In this document: positions 25,255 through 34,906 of the stretch, one piece after another
Layout: every line of letters begins with the position of its first letter
How positions within the stretch are numbered: position 1 is the first letter of the stretch
Assembly (NCBI GenBank): GCA_031287685.1
Contig: JAITSQ010000011.1
Span: forward strand, 40,952 to 104,951
Length of the DNA: 64,000 nt
Direction of reading: 5' to 3'
Source: Clostridiales bacterium
Lineage (GTDB): Bacteria; Bacillota; Clostridia; Lachnospirales; WQUN01
Notes under the pieces: model-generated
What the model was told of the DNA's origin: nothing
What the model saw: only the letters and a program-made list of their open reading frames with translations
The model's database searches: none
Position numbers and translations under genes: made by a program

Positions 25255-28200
25255 ATGATTAACAGAAAGCGCTTATTGAAGACGACGGCCTCTTTGGCCA
25301 TGGCGGTTCAGCTTTCCCTGGCCCCGGTCGGCGCGCTGGCTTTTGCCGACGAGACCGCGCCCGCGGTTGAGCAGCCCGGCGAGGGAACCACAGCGGGCGA
25401 ACAGCCCGGCGAAGGAGCCCAGACGGGAGAACAACCCGGCGAAGGAACCACAGCGGGCGAACAGCCCGGCGAGGGAACCCAGACGGGCGAACAGCCCGGC
25501 GAGGGAACCACAGCGGGCGAACAGCCCGGCGACGCAATCCCGATAGGCGGACAGCCCGGCGAAGCGCTCCCGATAGGCGGACAGCCTCCGGTGGCCCCGC
25601 TTTCCCAATCGGGGATAATGCCCTATGCGTTGGCGACTGATTTTGTCATCAACTTCGAGACGCGCAAGATTACCATACCAAGCTGCACTCTGGGTACTGG
25701 CGATGACAAATACACCTTAAAAGTAGGCACGACGGTGGTAGACGACGTGACTACCGGCTCGGCAATCGACATACCGGGAGCGGATGCGTCGAAGAACTGG
25801 TTCGGCCAGACGCTGACCCTTACGAGTAACGACGACCCGACGGACAAAAAGACCATCAAAATCCCGGCGCTTCCGTCTAAGCCCGCCCCGAAGGCGGACT
25901 ACGCCACCGGCTTTCTCACGGGCCTTGCCGCCGGCACGGAATATAAGATAGAATTCGGCAGCTATCAGGACAGCCCCTCCGCCGCGAAGCTCAGCCTCGC
26001 CGAGGCGGCTCTTTTCGACAAAACCGTGACTGTGCGTAAAAAAGCCACCGACAAGGCTTTCGCCTCGGACGAGGTTTCGGTTGATATAGCCGAGTCCGTC
26101 GAAAGCTCGGACGTTCTTGAGGCCGTGAGCTTTAACCCGCAGACGGAGCTTCTGTCCGCGCCGGCCAGCCTTGAGTACCGCACGCGCACTCTGCCCTCCG
26201 GCGCTTGGAGCGCCTGGAAAGCGGGCGCGGCGGCCGGAGTTTCCCTCACCTCGCAAATCACCGCCGGTTCCGCCGAAAGCGGCCTGCAGGTGGAGACGCG
26301 CGTGAAGGCCACGACGAGCGCCCCGGCTTCGACCAAATCGAAATATTTCAACATCGGCCGGCGCTTCAGCACGCCCGGCGCAAGCGACGTAACCTACGAC
26401 TTCCTGACCGAGAAGGTCAAGAACGAAGCCAGCGGCAACCAGAACGGCAACCTGCTTGAGTATCGCGTGGGGACGACCGGCGGCTGGGAGCAGCTCGAGA
26501 AAAACCAGACCTTCGTTACGGACGGGAACGCGGCTTACGCCTTGAACGTGCGCGTCCCCGCTTCAGACATCGGCGACCTTACCGGCACGATCCTTACCGC
26601 GACGGCCACCCCGTCCGTGACCGCGGACGGCACGCTTGACCGGGCCGCTTCGCTGACCTACGCGAAGAGCATAGCCGCCCGCGCCTCCGCCCCCGCCGTT
26701 ACCTACACAGCGACGACGGATAAGTTCGGCGGCTGGACCGCGGCGAACATCACCAAGGGTTATGAGTTTCAGGCCGTGGCCGCAGGCGCGAACCCCAACT
26801 ACGAGGTTGCCTGGACGACAATCTCTGTAAGCACCGCGACCGACCTTATCGCCGCGACCGACGCAATGCACGGCAAGGACGTTTATATCCGCGTTAAGGG
26901 CAACTCCACCACCCGCCCGTCGGCGGCCAAGAAGCTTTATGTGCTGGCCCAGGACGGGGACGTGGCGGAGAATCAGGTGACCTACGACGCGCGGACCGAG
27001 AAAATCAGCGGCCTTATCGCTACGGCGACGGATACCGCGATGGTTACGGAATATCGCTTCTATGTGCCTAGTTCCGCTTCGACCACCGAGTCGGCGGTTA
27101 TCGCGGAGGACGACCTTCAGCTGACCACCGCCCTCGCCACCGGCGCCAAACCGCGCACCGCTTGGACCGCCACCGCGGCCGCGGCGCAGACCGGCGGCCT
27201 TTCCGTCACGACCCAGCTTAACGCGGCGGTTAACGACGGGGACGGCTACACCTGGTTCGTCTACCGCACAAAGGCCACCGCGACCCACGCGGCCGGCGCT
27301 CTGCACGCCATCAAAATCGGCCCGCGCGCGGAAAAGCCGGCCGTGACCATAAACGCCGACCCGTCTAAGTTCAACCTGACCTACGACGGCGCGACCGGGA
27401 CCGACGCCCTCACCGTAAAGTGGGCGACCGCGTATAACGCGACCACTTGGAACTCGCTTCCCGCTCTTACTTGGAAAAGCGCGGACCCCGCCCATTACGA
27501 AGGCGCCGTGCCGATTGAGTGGCGCACGGGCAAGCCGGTTTACTTCCGCGTGGAGGGGACCGCGGCCGTACCCGCTTCGGCCACTCCGACCACGACCGCT
27601 GCGGCTTCCTACGCGCCGATATTCCCGGCGCTGGCGGCTGCCCCCACGGCGGCGCAGTTCCCGCGCGTGAACGGCCAGTTCACCACGACGCTGACGGCTT
27701 ATAAGCTCGAACCCACGACGGGTGAGTACTCCATCGAGTTCGCTAAGGCAGCCGCGGACAAGACCGCCGTTACCGTGGAAGCGGACGCGGCCCTGGATTG
27801 GGACGCCGCCGACGAGGACGGAGACGAAGGGACCGAACAGTTCCCGCTTAACATGGATTTCGATTATAATCAGGACAGCGCGGCCTACTGGTTCCGCAAG
27901 ACGAACTTCGGCGAGGTTCCGTCGAAGGGTCTGCGCGTATTGGTTACGCGTCCGGCCGCTCCGGCGAAGCCCGGATTTAACGCCAACACGAACCAAATCA
28001 CCGGCGTGACGGCCAATATTGAGTACGCGACCCAGGCGAACGCGGAAGCCAACACCTGGACCGCCTGCACGGGTACGGTCGTCAACGACCTGACCGGCCT
28101 CTCCGGCACGCTTTATTTCCGCACCAAGGCCGCCGGAACCAACCCGGCCTCTAAAACAGTCGCCTTTACAATCCCGGTTGTGGACGAGGAGGACGACGCA

Positions 28201-29553
28201 AATACTATGAAGAAGCCGACCCTTGGCAATGAGTCTGAGGGAGTAGCCGCCACCGTGGTTATTGATTACGTGAACGAGACAATAAACAAGGCGGTTACAG
28301 CGGATTCGTCCGCCGTCCTGCAGTACAAGAACGGCTCCACCTGGAGAAGCGTCGAGGCGACGGGGCTTTCCCTGACCGCCCTGCTGGACGCGGGCACGGA
28401 TAAGGTCGACCTGCGCTTCACCAAAGGCTCCGGGGTTAACCAGGTGTTCACCTCCGCTGTGGAGCTTGAGTTTGGAACCCGCCCCGCCGCTCCGAGCTTT
28501 ACCGACAGCGGCATTGACTTCGCGAAGGAGAAGTACACGGCTATCACCGCCGCCAACGAATATCGCGTTGGCTCCGCGGGGACTTGGCTGGCCGGCGCGG
28601 AGGCCGGCGCGGACGATGTCGGCAAAATAGCGCTGACTCCTTACCTCAGCAACGCTACGACGGCCCAGACGCTCAATATTCGCGCTAAGGCCACCGCCTC
28701 GGCGTTCGCCGGGGAGGCTGTCGGGGTTGAGATACCCGCCCGTCCCGCCGCTCCGACCGTCGCTAAGGTATATAATTTTACCGATACGAGCGACAGCGGC
28801 ACAAAAAAGGTTAGATTCACCACCCCGAACGTAAAGGTGTATTCAACAAATACGGGGCCAGCTGAGGTGGATGATACGACGGGCCTTATTATGAAAGATG
28901 GCGCGGCGACGGCGATTATGCCTCTTTCTGTATACAACCCGGACAGCGCGCCGTTGAATCCCACGATACTCCGCGTGACCCTGGCCCCCACCAGCGCGGC
29001 CTTTGAGTCCAAGGAAACCGTTGTTACTTTATTGGCGAAGGGGCCGGCTCCGACCGTTACTTTCGACGAGGCGACGGCGTTGTTCACCGGCTTGTCGTAT
29101 ACGCTTGAGTTTAAGTCAGCCGATACGGATGCATACCCCAGCTCCACCCTTGTTTGGGCTGCGTGCAACGGAGAAGAAGGTCGGGATGCGACTCCGTTGG
29201 TAAACAGCGCCAACGCCGGTAAGTATTTCTTTTTCCGCACCGTATTAATGGCGGATAAACCGGCTTCGGCGTACAACCTAAGCGGCGTGCAGATTACGGC
29301 GCTTCCGGCTCCGACCGGCCTTGCTTGGAACGCCACGGACAAGAAAATCACAGGCTTGACGGCGGATATGGAATACAGCTTAAACGGCGTCACCTGGAAA
29401 GCCGCTGTCGCGGATGAAGTATTCGCTTGGCTGCAGCCCGCGGCCGACGGCGACCCTATCGTGCTGAATATTAGGACAAAGACCGGCGTAGGTTCGCCTA
29501 CCGCTCCGTTCGCGTCCCTCAGCACGACTGTGGAAATCCCGGCAGTATCGTAA
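25255..29553 (+). CDS. Large secreted repeat protein (surface protein)
   Basis: This 1432-aa protein has a signal peptide (MINRKRLLKTTASLAMAVQL, cleavage near LAFA). Seven decapeptide repeats follow (residues 40-109; QPGEGTTAGE alternating with QPGEGTQTGE, then IPIGG forms). About ten diverged beta-rich modules of roughly 90-130 residues come next. Each has a YD/VTF-type strand, a T-K-x-x-x-G-L turn, E-Y-R/F and Pro-Ala-Pro-type boundaries (ARPAAP, RPAAPSF, KGPAPTVTF). No LPXTG, SLH or stalk domain is visible and it ends at VEIPAVS, so how it is retained is unclear. It has a gggggatt-type RBS, may be under Spo0A control, and a strong terminator follows. Confidence 0.8.
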   Translation: MINRKRLLKTTASLAMAVQLSLAPVGALAFADETAPAVEQPGEGTTAGEQPGEGAQTGEQPGEGTTAGEQPGEGTQTGEQPGEGTTAGEQPGDAIPIGGQPGEALPIGGQPPVAPLSQSGIMPYALATDFVINFETRKITIPSCTLGTGDDKYTLKVGTTVVDDVTTGSAIDIPGADASKNWFGQTLTLTSNDDPTDKKTIKIPALPSKPAPKADYATGFLTGLAAGTEYKIEFGSYQDSPSAAKLSLAEAALFDKTVTVRKKATDKAFASDEVSVDIAESVESSDVLEAVSFNPQTELLSAPASLEYRTRTLPSGAWSAWKAGAAAGVSLTSQITAGSAESGLQVETRVKATTSAPASTKSKYFNIGRRFSTPGASDVTYDFLTEKVKNEASGNQNGNLLEYRVGTTGGWEQLEKNQTFVTDGNAAYALNVRVPASDIGDLTGTILTATATPSVTADGTLDRAASLTYAKSIAARASAPAVTYTATTDKFGGWTAANITKGYEFQAVAAGANPNYEVAWTTISVSTATDLIAATDAMHGKDVYIRVKGNSTTRPSAAKKLYVLAQDGDVAENQVTYDARTEKISGLIATATDTAMVTEYRFYVPSSASTTESAVIAEDDLQLTTALATGAKPRTAWTATAAAAQTGGLSVTTQLNAAVNDGDGYTWFVYRTKATATHAAGALHAIKIGPRAEKPAVTINADPSKFNLTYDGATGTDALTVKWATAYNATTWNSLPALTWKSADPAHYEGAVPIEWRTGKPVYFRVEGTAAVPASATPTTTAAASYAPIFPALAAAPTAAQFPRVNGQFTTTLTAYKLEPTTGEYSIEFAKAAADKTAVTVEADAALDWDAADEDGDEGTEQFPLNMDFDYNQDSAAYWFRKTNFGEVPSKGLRVLVTRPAAPAKPGFNANTNQITGVTANIEYATQANAEANTWTACTGTVVNDLTGLSGTLYFRTKAAGTNPASKTVAFTIPVVDEEDDANTMKKPTLGNESEGVAATVVIDYVNETINKAVTADSSAVLQYKNGSTWRSVEATGLSLTALLDAGTDKVDLRFTKGSGVNQVFTSAVELEFGTRPAAPSFTDSGIDFAKEKYTAITAANEYRVGSAGTWLAGAEAGADDVGKIALTPYLSNATTAQTLNIRAKATASAFAGEAVGVEIPARPAAPTVAKVYNFTDTSDSGTKKVRFTTPNVKVYSTNTGPAEVDDTTGLIMKDGAATAIMPLSVYNPDSAPLNPTILRVTLAPTSAAFESKETVVTLLAKGPAPTVTFDEATALFTGLSYTLEFKSADTDAYPSSTLVWAACNGEEGRDATPLVNSANAGKYFFFRTVLMADKPASAYNLSGVQITALPAPTGLAWNATDKKITGLTADMEYSLNGVTWKAAVADEVFAWLQPAADGDPIVLNIRTKTGVGSPTAPFASLSTTVEIPAVS
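25372..25581 (+). repeat. Seven 30-nt tandem repeats encoding PGEG decapeptides
   Basis: In-frame 30-base units alternate between two peptide forms, giving a 60-base higher-order pattern. The last two units have diverged (GDAIPIGG, GEALPIGG). The near-identity of the first five suggests recent expansion. Confidence 0.85.
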
Positions 29554-29583
29554 GACCGCAAGACGGCAAGACCGCAAGGCAAT

Positions 29584-29616
29584 CGGCCCGGTTCAGAACC
29601 GGGCCGGTTTTTTTTC
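29584..29616 (+). terminator. Rho-independent terminator after the 1432-aa protein
   Basis: GGCCCGG and CCGGGCC close over TTCAGAA (itself TTC/GAA), followed by nine T residues. It precedes the germination operon. Confidence 0.9.
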
Positions 29617-29693
29617 GCGGATTTCAGAATAAAAATCAAGGGAGCAGGCAAAATATAGTCAGTCATCCAACACCAGACGAAAGGAGCCGCCCG

Positions 29694-31184
29694 ATGAAGC
29701 CCATCAGCCCTGACCTGTCCGCCAACGCCGGATACCTGGAGAATCTTTTCGCCGGCTGCGGGGATATTGTGTCGCGGACGTTCACGCTGGCCGGGGACGG
29801 CGCGCGGGTATATGTAGTTTACGCGGATATGCTGGTGTCCCGCCAGGTCGTGGACGAACAGCTTGTGCGCCCGCTGCTGCTAAATAAGAATCTTTCGGCG
29901 GCGGAAAGGGGCGATTATCTCAACATATTTGATTTCCTGGCGGCTACGAGCGTCGTGACCGCCGATATGAAGCCGGCCGGGACGCTTGAGGAAATCGAGG
30001 ACGCGGTGCTGGCGGGGGACTGCGGCGTGCTTATCGACGGCTGCGAACGCGGGATAGTCGTATCCGCGAAGGGCTTTCCGAACCGCGGCGTGGGCAAGAG
30101 CGAAAACGAACCGGTGATTTACGGCTCAAAGGAGGCGTTTTGCGAGGTAATCCGCGTGAACACGACGCTGATCCGCCGCCGTATCCGCGACCCGCGCCTG
30201 AAAATCAAGCAGCTTCAAATAGGCGCGCGGAGCAAGACCGATGCGGCGGTTATTTACCTGTCGGACGTCGCGCGGCCGGAAATCCTCTCGGAGGTGACGC
30301 GCCGGCTTGACAAAATCCTCGGCGCGCGGCCCGACGCGGTCCCGGACAGCGGCTTTATCGCCCAGCTTATGGAGGATTCGTGGAAATCCCCGTTTCCGCA
30401 GGTGCAGGCCACGGAGCGGCCCGACAAGGCCGCCGCCGCTATCCTTGAGGGGCGCGTGGTCATAGTTGTGGATAACTCGCCGCAAGTCGTCGTCGCCCCA
30501 GTCACTCTTTCCTGTTTTTTCCAGTCCTCGGAGGATTATTACGAGCGCTTCCACATAATGAGCTTTCTGCGCCTCCTGCGGCACGCGGCGGCGGTGCTGG
30601 CGGTCTGTCTGCCCGCGTTTTATATATCGGCGGTTTATAACCCGTCGGGCGTGTCGTCGCTGCTTTTATTCAAAATGGCGGCGGCGCGCGCCCATGTGCC
30701 TATGCCGGCTCTCGCCGAAATGTTTTTTATGGACCTGGCGTTTGAGCTGATCCGGGAGGCTTGCGTGCGCCTGCCGGGCGCGGCGGGCGGCACTATCGGA
30801 ATTGTCGGCGGAATTATCGTCGGTCAGGCCGCTGTCGAAGCGGGCCTCGTCAGCCCGGTCACGGTCATAATAGTGGCCCTCGTGGGCATAGCCAGCTTCG
30901 CCGTGCCGCAGACTTCGCTTGTTTCCGCGCTCCGGCTCGTGAAATACGTGTTGATGGCCTTCGCGGGCGTTCTGGGCCTGGCCGGGTTTTATCTTGGGTG
31001 CGCGGCTGTTCTGGCGCACCTGGCGGCGCTTTCGAGCTTCGGGGTGCCCTATTTTTTCCCGGCCGTCTCCGCCGATTTAAGCGACGGGAACGACGCCGCC
31101 GACAGCGTGTTCCGCCTGCCGTTTTTTATGATGAAACGCCGCCCGATTTTCGCCGCCCCTATGGCGCGTCGGAGAATGAGGTGA
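29694..31184 (+). CDS. GerA-family spore germination receptor subunit A
   Basis: This 496-aa subunit of an inner-spore-membrane germinant receptor corresponds to GerAA/GerKA. The N-terminal soluble domain contains the family patterns VYVVYADMLVSRQVVDEQLVRPLL, GDCGVLIDG, RGVGKSENEPVIYGSKEAF and the NTTLIRRRIRDPRLK segment. After VVDNSPQVVVAPVTLSCFFQ come four to five membrane helices, with AAGGTIGIVGGIIVGQAAVEAGL as the signature. It starts at ATG with aaaggag. Two further receptor genes follow directly, so A, B and C make a complete tricistronic receptor. Confidence 0.93.
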   Translation: MKPISPDLSANAGYLENLFAGCGDIVSRTFTLAGDGARVYVVYADMLVSRQVVDEQLVRPLLLNKNLSAAERGDYLNIFDFLAATSVVTADMKPAGTLEEIEDAVLAGDCGVLIDGCERGIVVSAKGFPNRGVGKSENEPVIYGSKEAFCEVIRVNTTLIRRRIRDPRLKIKQLQIGARSKTDAAVIYLSDVARPEILSEVTRRLDKILGARPDAVPDSGFIAQLMEDSWKSPFPQVQATERPDKAAAAILEGRVVIVVDNSPQVVVAPVTLSCFFQSSEDYYERFHIMSFLRLLRHAAAVLAVCLPAFYISAVYNPSGVSSLLLFKMAAARAHVPMPALAEMFFMDLAFELIREACVRLPGAAGGTIGIVGGIIVGQAAVEAGLVSPVTVIIVALVGIASFAVPQTSLVSALRLVKYVLMAFAGVLGLAGFYLGCAAVLAHLAALSSFGVPYFFPAVSADLSDGNDAADSVFRLPFFMMKRRPIFAAPMARRRMR

Positions 31185-31188
31185 CTAA

Positions 31189-32262
31189 ATGAATAACTCG
31201 AAAATTTCTTTGCGTCAGCTTCAAGCCCTGCTCCTTGTGGAAATTATTGGCACAGGCATAGCCTGGCTGCCGAAAATAACGCTGTTGTACGCCGGGCGGG
31301 CGGCCTGGGCCGCGTGCTTATGCGCGGGGGTGTTCGCGGCGGCGTTCGCCTTCGTGATGGCTTCGCTCGCGTCTAACTACTCAAAGTATAATTTTTTTGA
31401 ATACTCATCGGTTATAATAGGCAGGCCCTTCGCCGTTCTGGCGACTCTGCTTTTCGTCTCGCAGGTAATCGCCGCGTCAGCGCTCAACCTGCGGCTTTTC
31501 GTCGAAGCCGCGCGCGTGTGCGCCCTGCCGCGGACGCCGCTCTGGCTCACGGGCCTGGGGCTGCTTCTGACGGCGCTTTTTTCCGCGGGCGGCTTTGAAG
31601 CGCGCGGGCGGTTCGGCGAAATTCTGCTGATTTTCACCGTGCCCTTGCTTATTTTGAGCCTCTTGACGCAAGCGTCGGAAGCCGATTTTACCGAGCTTCT
31701 GCCCGTTTTCAGAGGAAATTCGCCGAAAAGCCTGTTATACGGCGGCTTTTGTGGCTTGACCGGCTTTTGCGGGGCGGAGCTTTGCCTCCTCGCCCCGCGT
31801 TATGTAAACAGGCCCGGAAACGCCCCTAAAAGCGCGGTTTTCGCGGTATCCGCGGCGGCGGTTATTTTGTCCGCGGCGACGGCGCTGTGCCTTTGCGCCG
31901 TCGGCTTCCCGAATGGGTTCGCGGCGCTGTTTCCGGCGCTCGAGGCTCTGAATATGTCGAAAAACTTCCTGAGCGGCAAAGACGCGCTTTTCCTTGGGGT
32001 TTTGTGCGCGGGCGCGGTGCTATCCGTGTCCGGCGCGCTCTTTTTTTGCGGCGAGCTCCTCCGGGATATGCTGAAACCAAAGTCCCGGTCCTGGTCTTGC
32101 AAGCTTTTAATCGCGCCCGTCGTGTTTTTCGCGGCGTTCCTGCCGGAAAATTTAAGCGCCGTGTGGGATTCGGGCGTAACGCTCGTCCTGCCGCTGAAAA
32201 CCGCCGTTTTCTTGGCCGCGTTTCTTATGCTGGCCGTTGGAAAGATTAAAGGGGTGAAGTAA
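31189..32262 (+). CDS. GerB-family spore germination permease-like subunit
   Basis: This 357-aa protein with about ten membrane helices belongs to the GerAB/ArcD/ProY group (amino-acid permease fold), regarded as the germinant-binding membrane subunit. It starts MNNSKISLRQLQALLLVEIIGTGIAWLP, matching the family start. It lies four bases after the A subunit with a gaggtg site, and its stop is directly followed by the C subunit ATG. No receptor ligand can be inferred. Confidence 0.9.
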   Translation: MNNSKISLRQLQALLLVEIIGTGIAWLPKITLLYAGRAAWAACLCAGVFAAAFAFVMASLASNYSKYNFFEYSSVIIGRPFAVLATLLFVSQVIAASALNLRLFVEAARVCALPRTPLWLTGLGLLLTALFSAGGFEARGRFGEILLIFTVPLLILSLLTQASEADFTELLPVFRGNSPKSLLYGGFCGLTGFCGAELCLLAPRYVNRPGNAPKSAVFAVSAAAVILSAATALCLCAVGFPNGFAALFPALEALNMSKNFLSGKDALFLGVLCAGAVLSVSGALFFCGELLRDMLKPKSRSWSCKLLIAPVVFFAAFLPENLSAVWDSGVTLVLPLKTAVFLAAFLMLAVGKIKGVK

Positions 32263-33300
32263 ATGTTAAGAAAATATTTCTGGTTATTAAGCCTGTTGCT
32301 TCTGTCCGGCTGCCGGGACGCGATTGACCTCGAAGACCGCTCCTACGTCCTTTCGGCGGGGGCGGACGCGAAAAATTTTTACGCCGCCGTGGCGGACGCG
32401 AAAGCTGCAAGTGAAGGCAAAACGGAGTACACGAAGACTTTTTGCGCCGCTCGCGATACTATCCGGGAGTCAATTGAGGCTATAGACTTATTGTCCGACA
32501 AAAAACTATACCTTGGGCATATAAAGGCGTTTATTCTGTCTCCGGATTTTTGCCGAGACTCCGCGAAAATGGCTGAATTATCGGATTTTTTGCGCTCCAA
32601 CACGGAAATAAGCAAAAAAGCGGAGATTTTAACGGCATCGGGCGAAATATCAAAAGTTATTAAGGATTCGTCATTTTTTATTCAAAATTATCGCGAAAAT
32701 AATAAAGACGAGCTTGTCGGCGGATACAGCCTGAACGCCGGGGATTTTTGCAAAGCCTTCGCGCGGGGCGGCGGTTTTTTGATTCCGCAGATTGACAAAG
32801 ACGGCGAAAGCGTTTGCGGCGCGGCGATAATAAATGACGGCGCGTTCGCGGGCTTCTTGGGGAAAGACGAGCTGCGCGGCGTTCTTTGGTTAAAAACGAG
32901 CGGGCGGAGCGTCTTGAGCGTGCCGTCGGGCGGCGGGTTTGTTCCTGTTGAGGTGAAAAGCGTCCGCCGGAAATTTTCTTTTTCGCAAAACGAAAACGCC
33001 CTAATCATCGCTCCGGAGGCGACGGTGCGGGCGGCGGCCGAGTATGGCGGGGACACCCCCGAAGCGCGGGAATTTCTGGCGCGGGAAGCCGCGAGAATTA
33101 TCGGCGAAGAAATCGCGAAAAGTTACGAAATATTGAGGAATAAGAACGCGGACGTCTACGGTTTCCGTCGGAGGATGGAAATAAAAAATTATGAATTATA
33201 CGAAAAAGCGGCCGCGACGCCGGAAATTTGGAGGGAAACCTTCAGAAACGCGGAAATGCGCCCGAGCGTCCGCGCGAAAATATATAGCAATTCCGTTTGA
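32263..33300 (+). CDS. GerC-family spore germination lipoprotein, 3' end formed by a MITE
   Basis: This 345-aa lipoprotein (lipobox LLLLSGC, Cys about 17) is the third receptor subunit. It carries IDLEDRSYVLSAGADA, the conserved LYLGHIKAFILS and NTEISKKAEILTASGE segments, and the C-terminal DVYGFRRRMEIKNYELYEK. Family members usually end a little further on with a VKVKI(R/K)RTG-type strand. Here VRAKIYSNSV and the TGA stop lie inside the left end of the 33285 MITE. The last strand thus appears replaced by element sequence, probably a mild truncation rather than a broken gene. Confidence 0.88.
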   Translation: MLRKYFWLLSLLLLSGCRDAIDLEDRSYVLSAGADAKNFYAAVADAKAASEGKTEYTKTFCAARDTIRESIEAIDLLSDKKLYLGHIKAFILSPDFCRDSAKMAELSDFLRSNTEISKKAEILTASGEISKVIKDSSFFIQNYRENNKDELVGGYSLNAGDFCKAFARGGGFLIPQIDKDGESVCGAAIINDGAFAGFLGKDELRGVLWLKTSGRSVLSVPSGGGFVPVEVKSVRRKFSFSQNENALIIAPEATVRAAAEYGGDTPEAREFLAREAARIIGEEIAKSYEILRNKNADVYGFRRRMEIKNYELYEKAAATPEIWRETFRNAEMRPSVRAKIYSNSV

Positions 33301-33362
33301 CGCAGGCTTCGCTCGGCGTTTTTTCGGCTCGAAACAAGCCGGTCAAACAGGGAATTGCTCTA
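33285..33362. mobile_element. Short GCAATT-type MITE overlapping the gerC 3' end
   Basis: Left end TAGCAATTCCGTTTGA and right end TCAAACAGGGAATTGCTCTA are inverted repeats, with TA at both outer edges. The middle holds part of a cassette right flank (GCTCGGCGTTTTTTCGGC). It has the same terminal type as the 23053 and 35756 elements, in opposite orientation. Confidence 0.75.
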
Positions 33363-33389
33363 ACCGCGAAAAACGTGTATCAGGGGGGG

Positions 33390-34583
33390 TCAGTCAATAA
33401 ACATACCCTTCTTTCGGGCCTTTCCGACGTTTATTACCATTCCCGCGGCGGCCATACACGTCCACATACTGCTTCCGCCGTAACTGAAGAACGGGAAGGT
33501 TACGCCCGTGTTCGGCAGAATCCCCGTGGTCACGCCCACGTGAAAAAACGACTGCGTGAAAAACATAGCCGCCGTCCCTAAGGCTATAAACCGCCCCAGG
33601 GGGTCAACCGCGCGGGACGCGACGCGCAGGCACTTTAGGATTATAAGAAACATCAGCGCCAGAACCGCCGTGCAGCCCACAAAGCCGAATTCCTCGCCAA
33701 GCACGGTAAAAATAAAGTCATTCTGATTATCCGCCGTATAGCGCCCCTGGCTGCTTTTGTACATACCTTTCCCGTAAAGCTGGCCGGAGCCTATGGCGTA
33801 GGTTGACATTACCGTCTGGCGGGACTTGTCCGGGTCGGAGGACGGGTCAATCAGCAGCTCAATCCGGTCGAGCTGATAAGGCTGCATATGCATAACCTTT
33901 GTGAGTATAAGCCGGCGCTCGGTGTTAAAATCCACGTAAAGAACCGCCAGGAGAGAAAGGACGCAAGCTATGATTATGAGTATGTTTTTATACGACACCT
34001 TGCTTGAAAAGACTATAAACGCGCTGGCGGCGAAAACGACAGCCGCCGCCGAAAGCGACGGCTGCAAATAAACAAGCCCCACGGGGACGACTATCCCCAG
34101 GAGCGCCGGGATAAGGCACTTAGGGCGGTTGATTTCCTCATCCGCCGCCGCCAGAAACGCCGACACGGAAATTATCATAAACAGCTTTGAAAACTCCGAC
34201 GGCTGGATTTTAACCGCGCCCGAGCCATGCCCTATTTGAATCCACCTGTCCACGCCGCGCGTCCCGTCGCCGATAAAAAACAGCACGAGCGTAAGCAGGA
34301 TTATGTTAAAAATATAAATCGGCGGCGCGAGCTTGCAGATAAAATGATAATCAATCATAGACGCGAAAAGCAAAAGCGCGAACCCCGTCCCCGCCCACAT
34401 AACCTGCTTAAGGTACAGCCCGCCGTGGCCGTTGAGGTCAACGCGCGTCGCGGAGCCGAGCACCACTATCCCGCAGGCGCACATCAGGATTATGAGCGCC
34501 AGCAGGACAAAGTCAAACCGCTCGAAGTTCCGCCGCAGAAACTCCGGCAGGCTGTGTCTTACGAATTTTAGGATTAAGGGCAT
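33390..34583 (-). CDS. rodA: Rod shape-determining protein RodA (SEDS glycosyltransferase)
   Basis: This 397-aa SEDS-family membrane protein has about ten helices and polymerises lipid II for lateral wall growth with its partner PBP2. Motifs include GTRGVDRWIQIG, KIQPSEFSKLFMII and the C-terminal GVTFPFFSYGGSSMWTCM. It is the last gene of the mreB-to-rodA block, and its cognate transpeptidase lies four genes upstream on the same strand. Placement after minE supports RodA rather than FtsW or SpoVE. Confidence 0.92.
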   Translation of the reverse strand: MPLILKFVRHSLPEFLRRNFERFDFVLLALIILMCACGIVVLGSATRVDLNGHGGLYLKQVMWAGTGFALLLFASMIDYHFICKLAPPIYIFNIILLTLVLFFIGDGTRGVDRWIQIGHGSGAVKIQPSEFSKLFMIISVSAFLAAADEEINRPKCLIPALLGIVVPVGLVYLQPSLSAAAVVFAASAFIVFSSKVSYKNILIIIACVLSLLAVLYVDFNTERRLILTKVMHMQPYQLDRIELLIDPSSDPDKSRQTVMSTYAIGSGQLYGKGMYKSSQGRYTADNQNDFIFTVLGEEFGFVGCTAVLALMFLIILKCLRVASRAVDPLGRFIALGTAAMFFTQSFFHVGVTTGILPNTGVTFPFFSYGGSSMWTCMAAAGMVINVGKARKKGMFID

Positions 34584-34600
34584 ATTGATACCTCGGGGGT

Positions 34601-34900
34601 TTACTCTTTCGTTGCGGGTTCCGCTTTCGGTTTGCGCACGTTCGTAAACGGAATCTCCGCAATCAGCATAGGCACTTCCTCGTTTTTGTCGGAGGTGGCT
34701 TTAGTCAGCTGAATATTAAGCTCCTCGTCGCTTATATCCATATATTTGGCTATAACCTTCAGAATATCGTTTTTGAGCATTTCTAAAACGTCAACCGAGC
34801 AGTTTGCCCGGTCGTGCACCAGAACGAGCTTGAGCCGGTCTTTGGCGATGTTTTTCGAGCGCGGTTTCCCGCTGAACAGACTGAAAAAATCCAAAGCCAT
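34601..34900 (-). CDS. minE: Cell division topological specificity factor MinE
   Basis: This 99-aa protein has the N-terminal membrane-targeting and MinD-contact part (MALDFFSLFSGKPRSKNIAKDRLKLVL). The C-terminal dimerisation domain includes the ISDEELNIQLTKA segment. It stimulates MinD ATPase to drive pole-to-pole patterning. It lies 6 bases from minD with an aaggggtg site. Its presence indicates the MinCDE oscillator rather than the DivIVA-only type. Confidence 0.95.
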   Translation of the reverse strand: MALDFFSLFSGKPRSKNIAKDRLKLVLVHDRANCSVDVLEMLKNDILKVIAKYMDISDEELNIQLTKATSDKNEEVPMLIAEIPFTNVRKPKAEPATKE

Positions 34901-34906
34901 ATCGCA

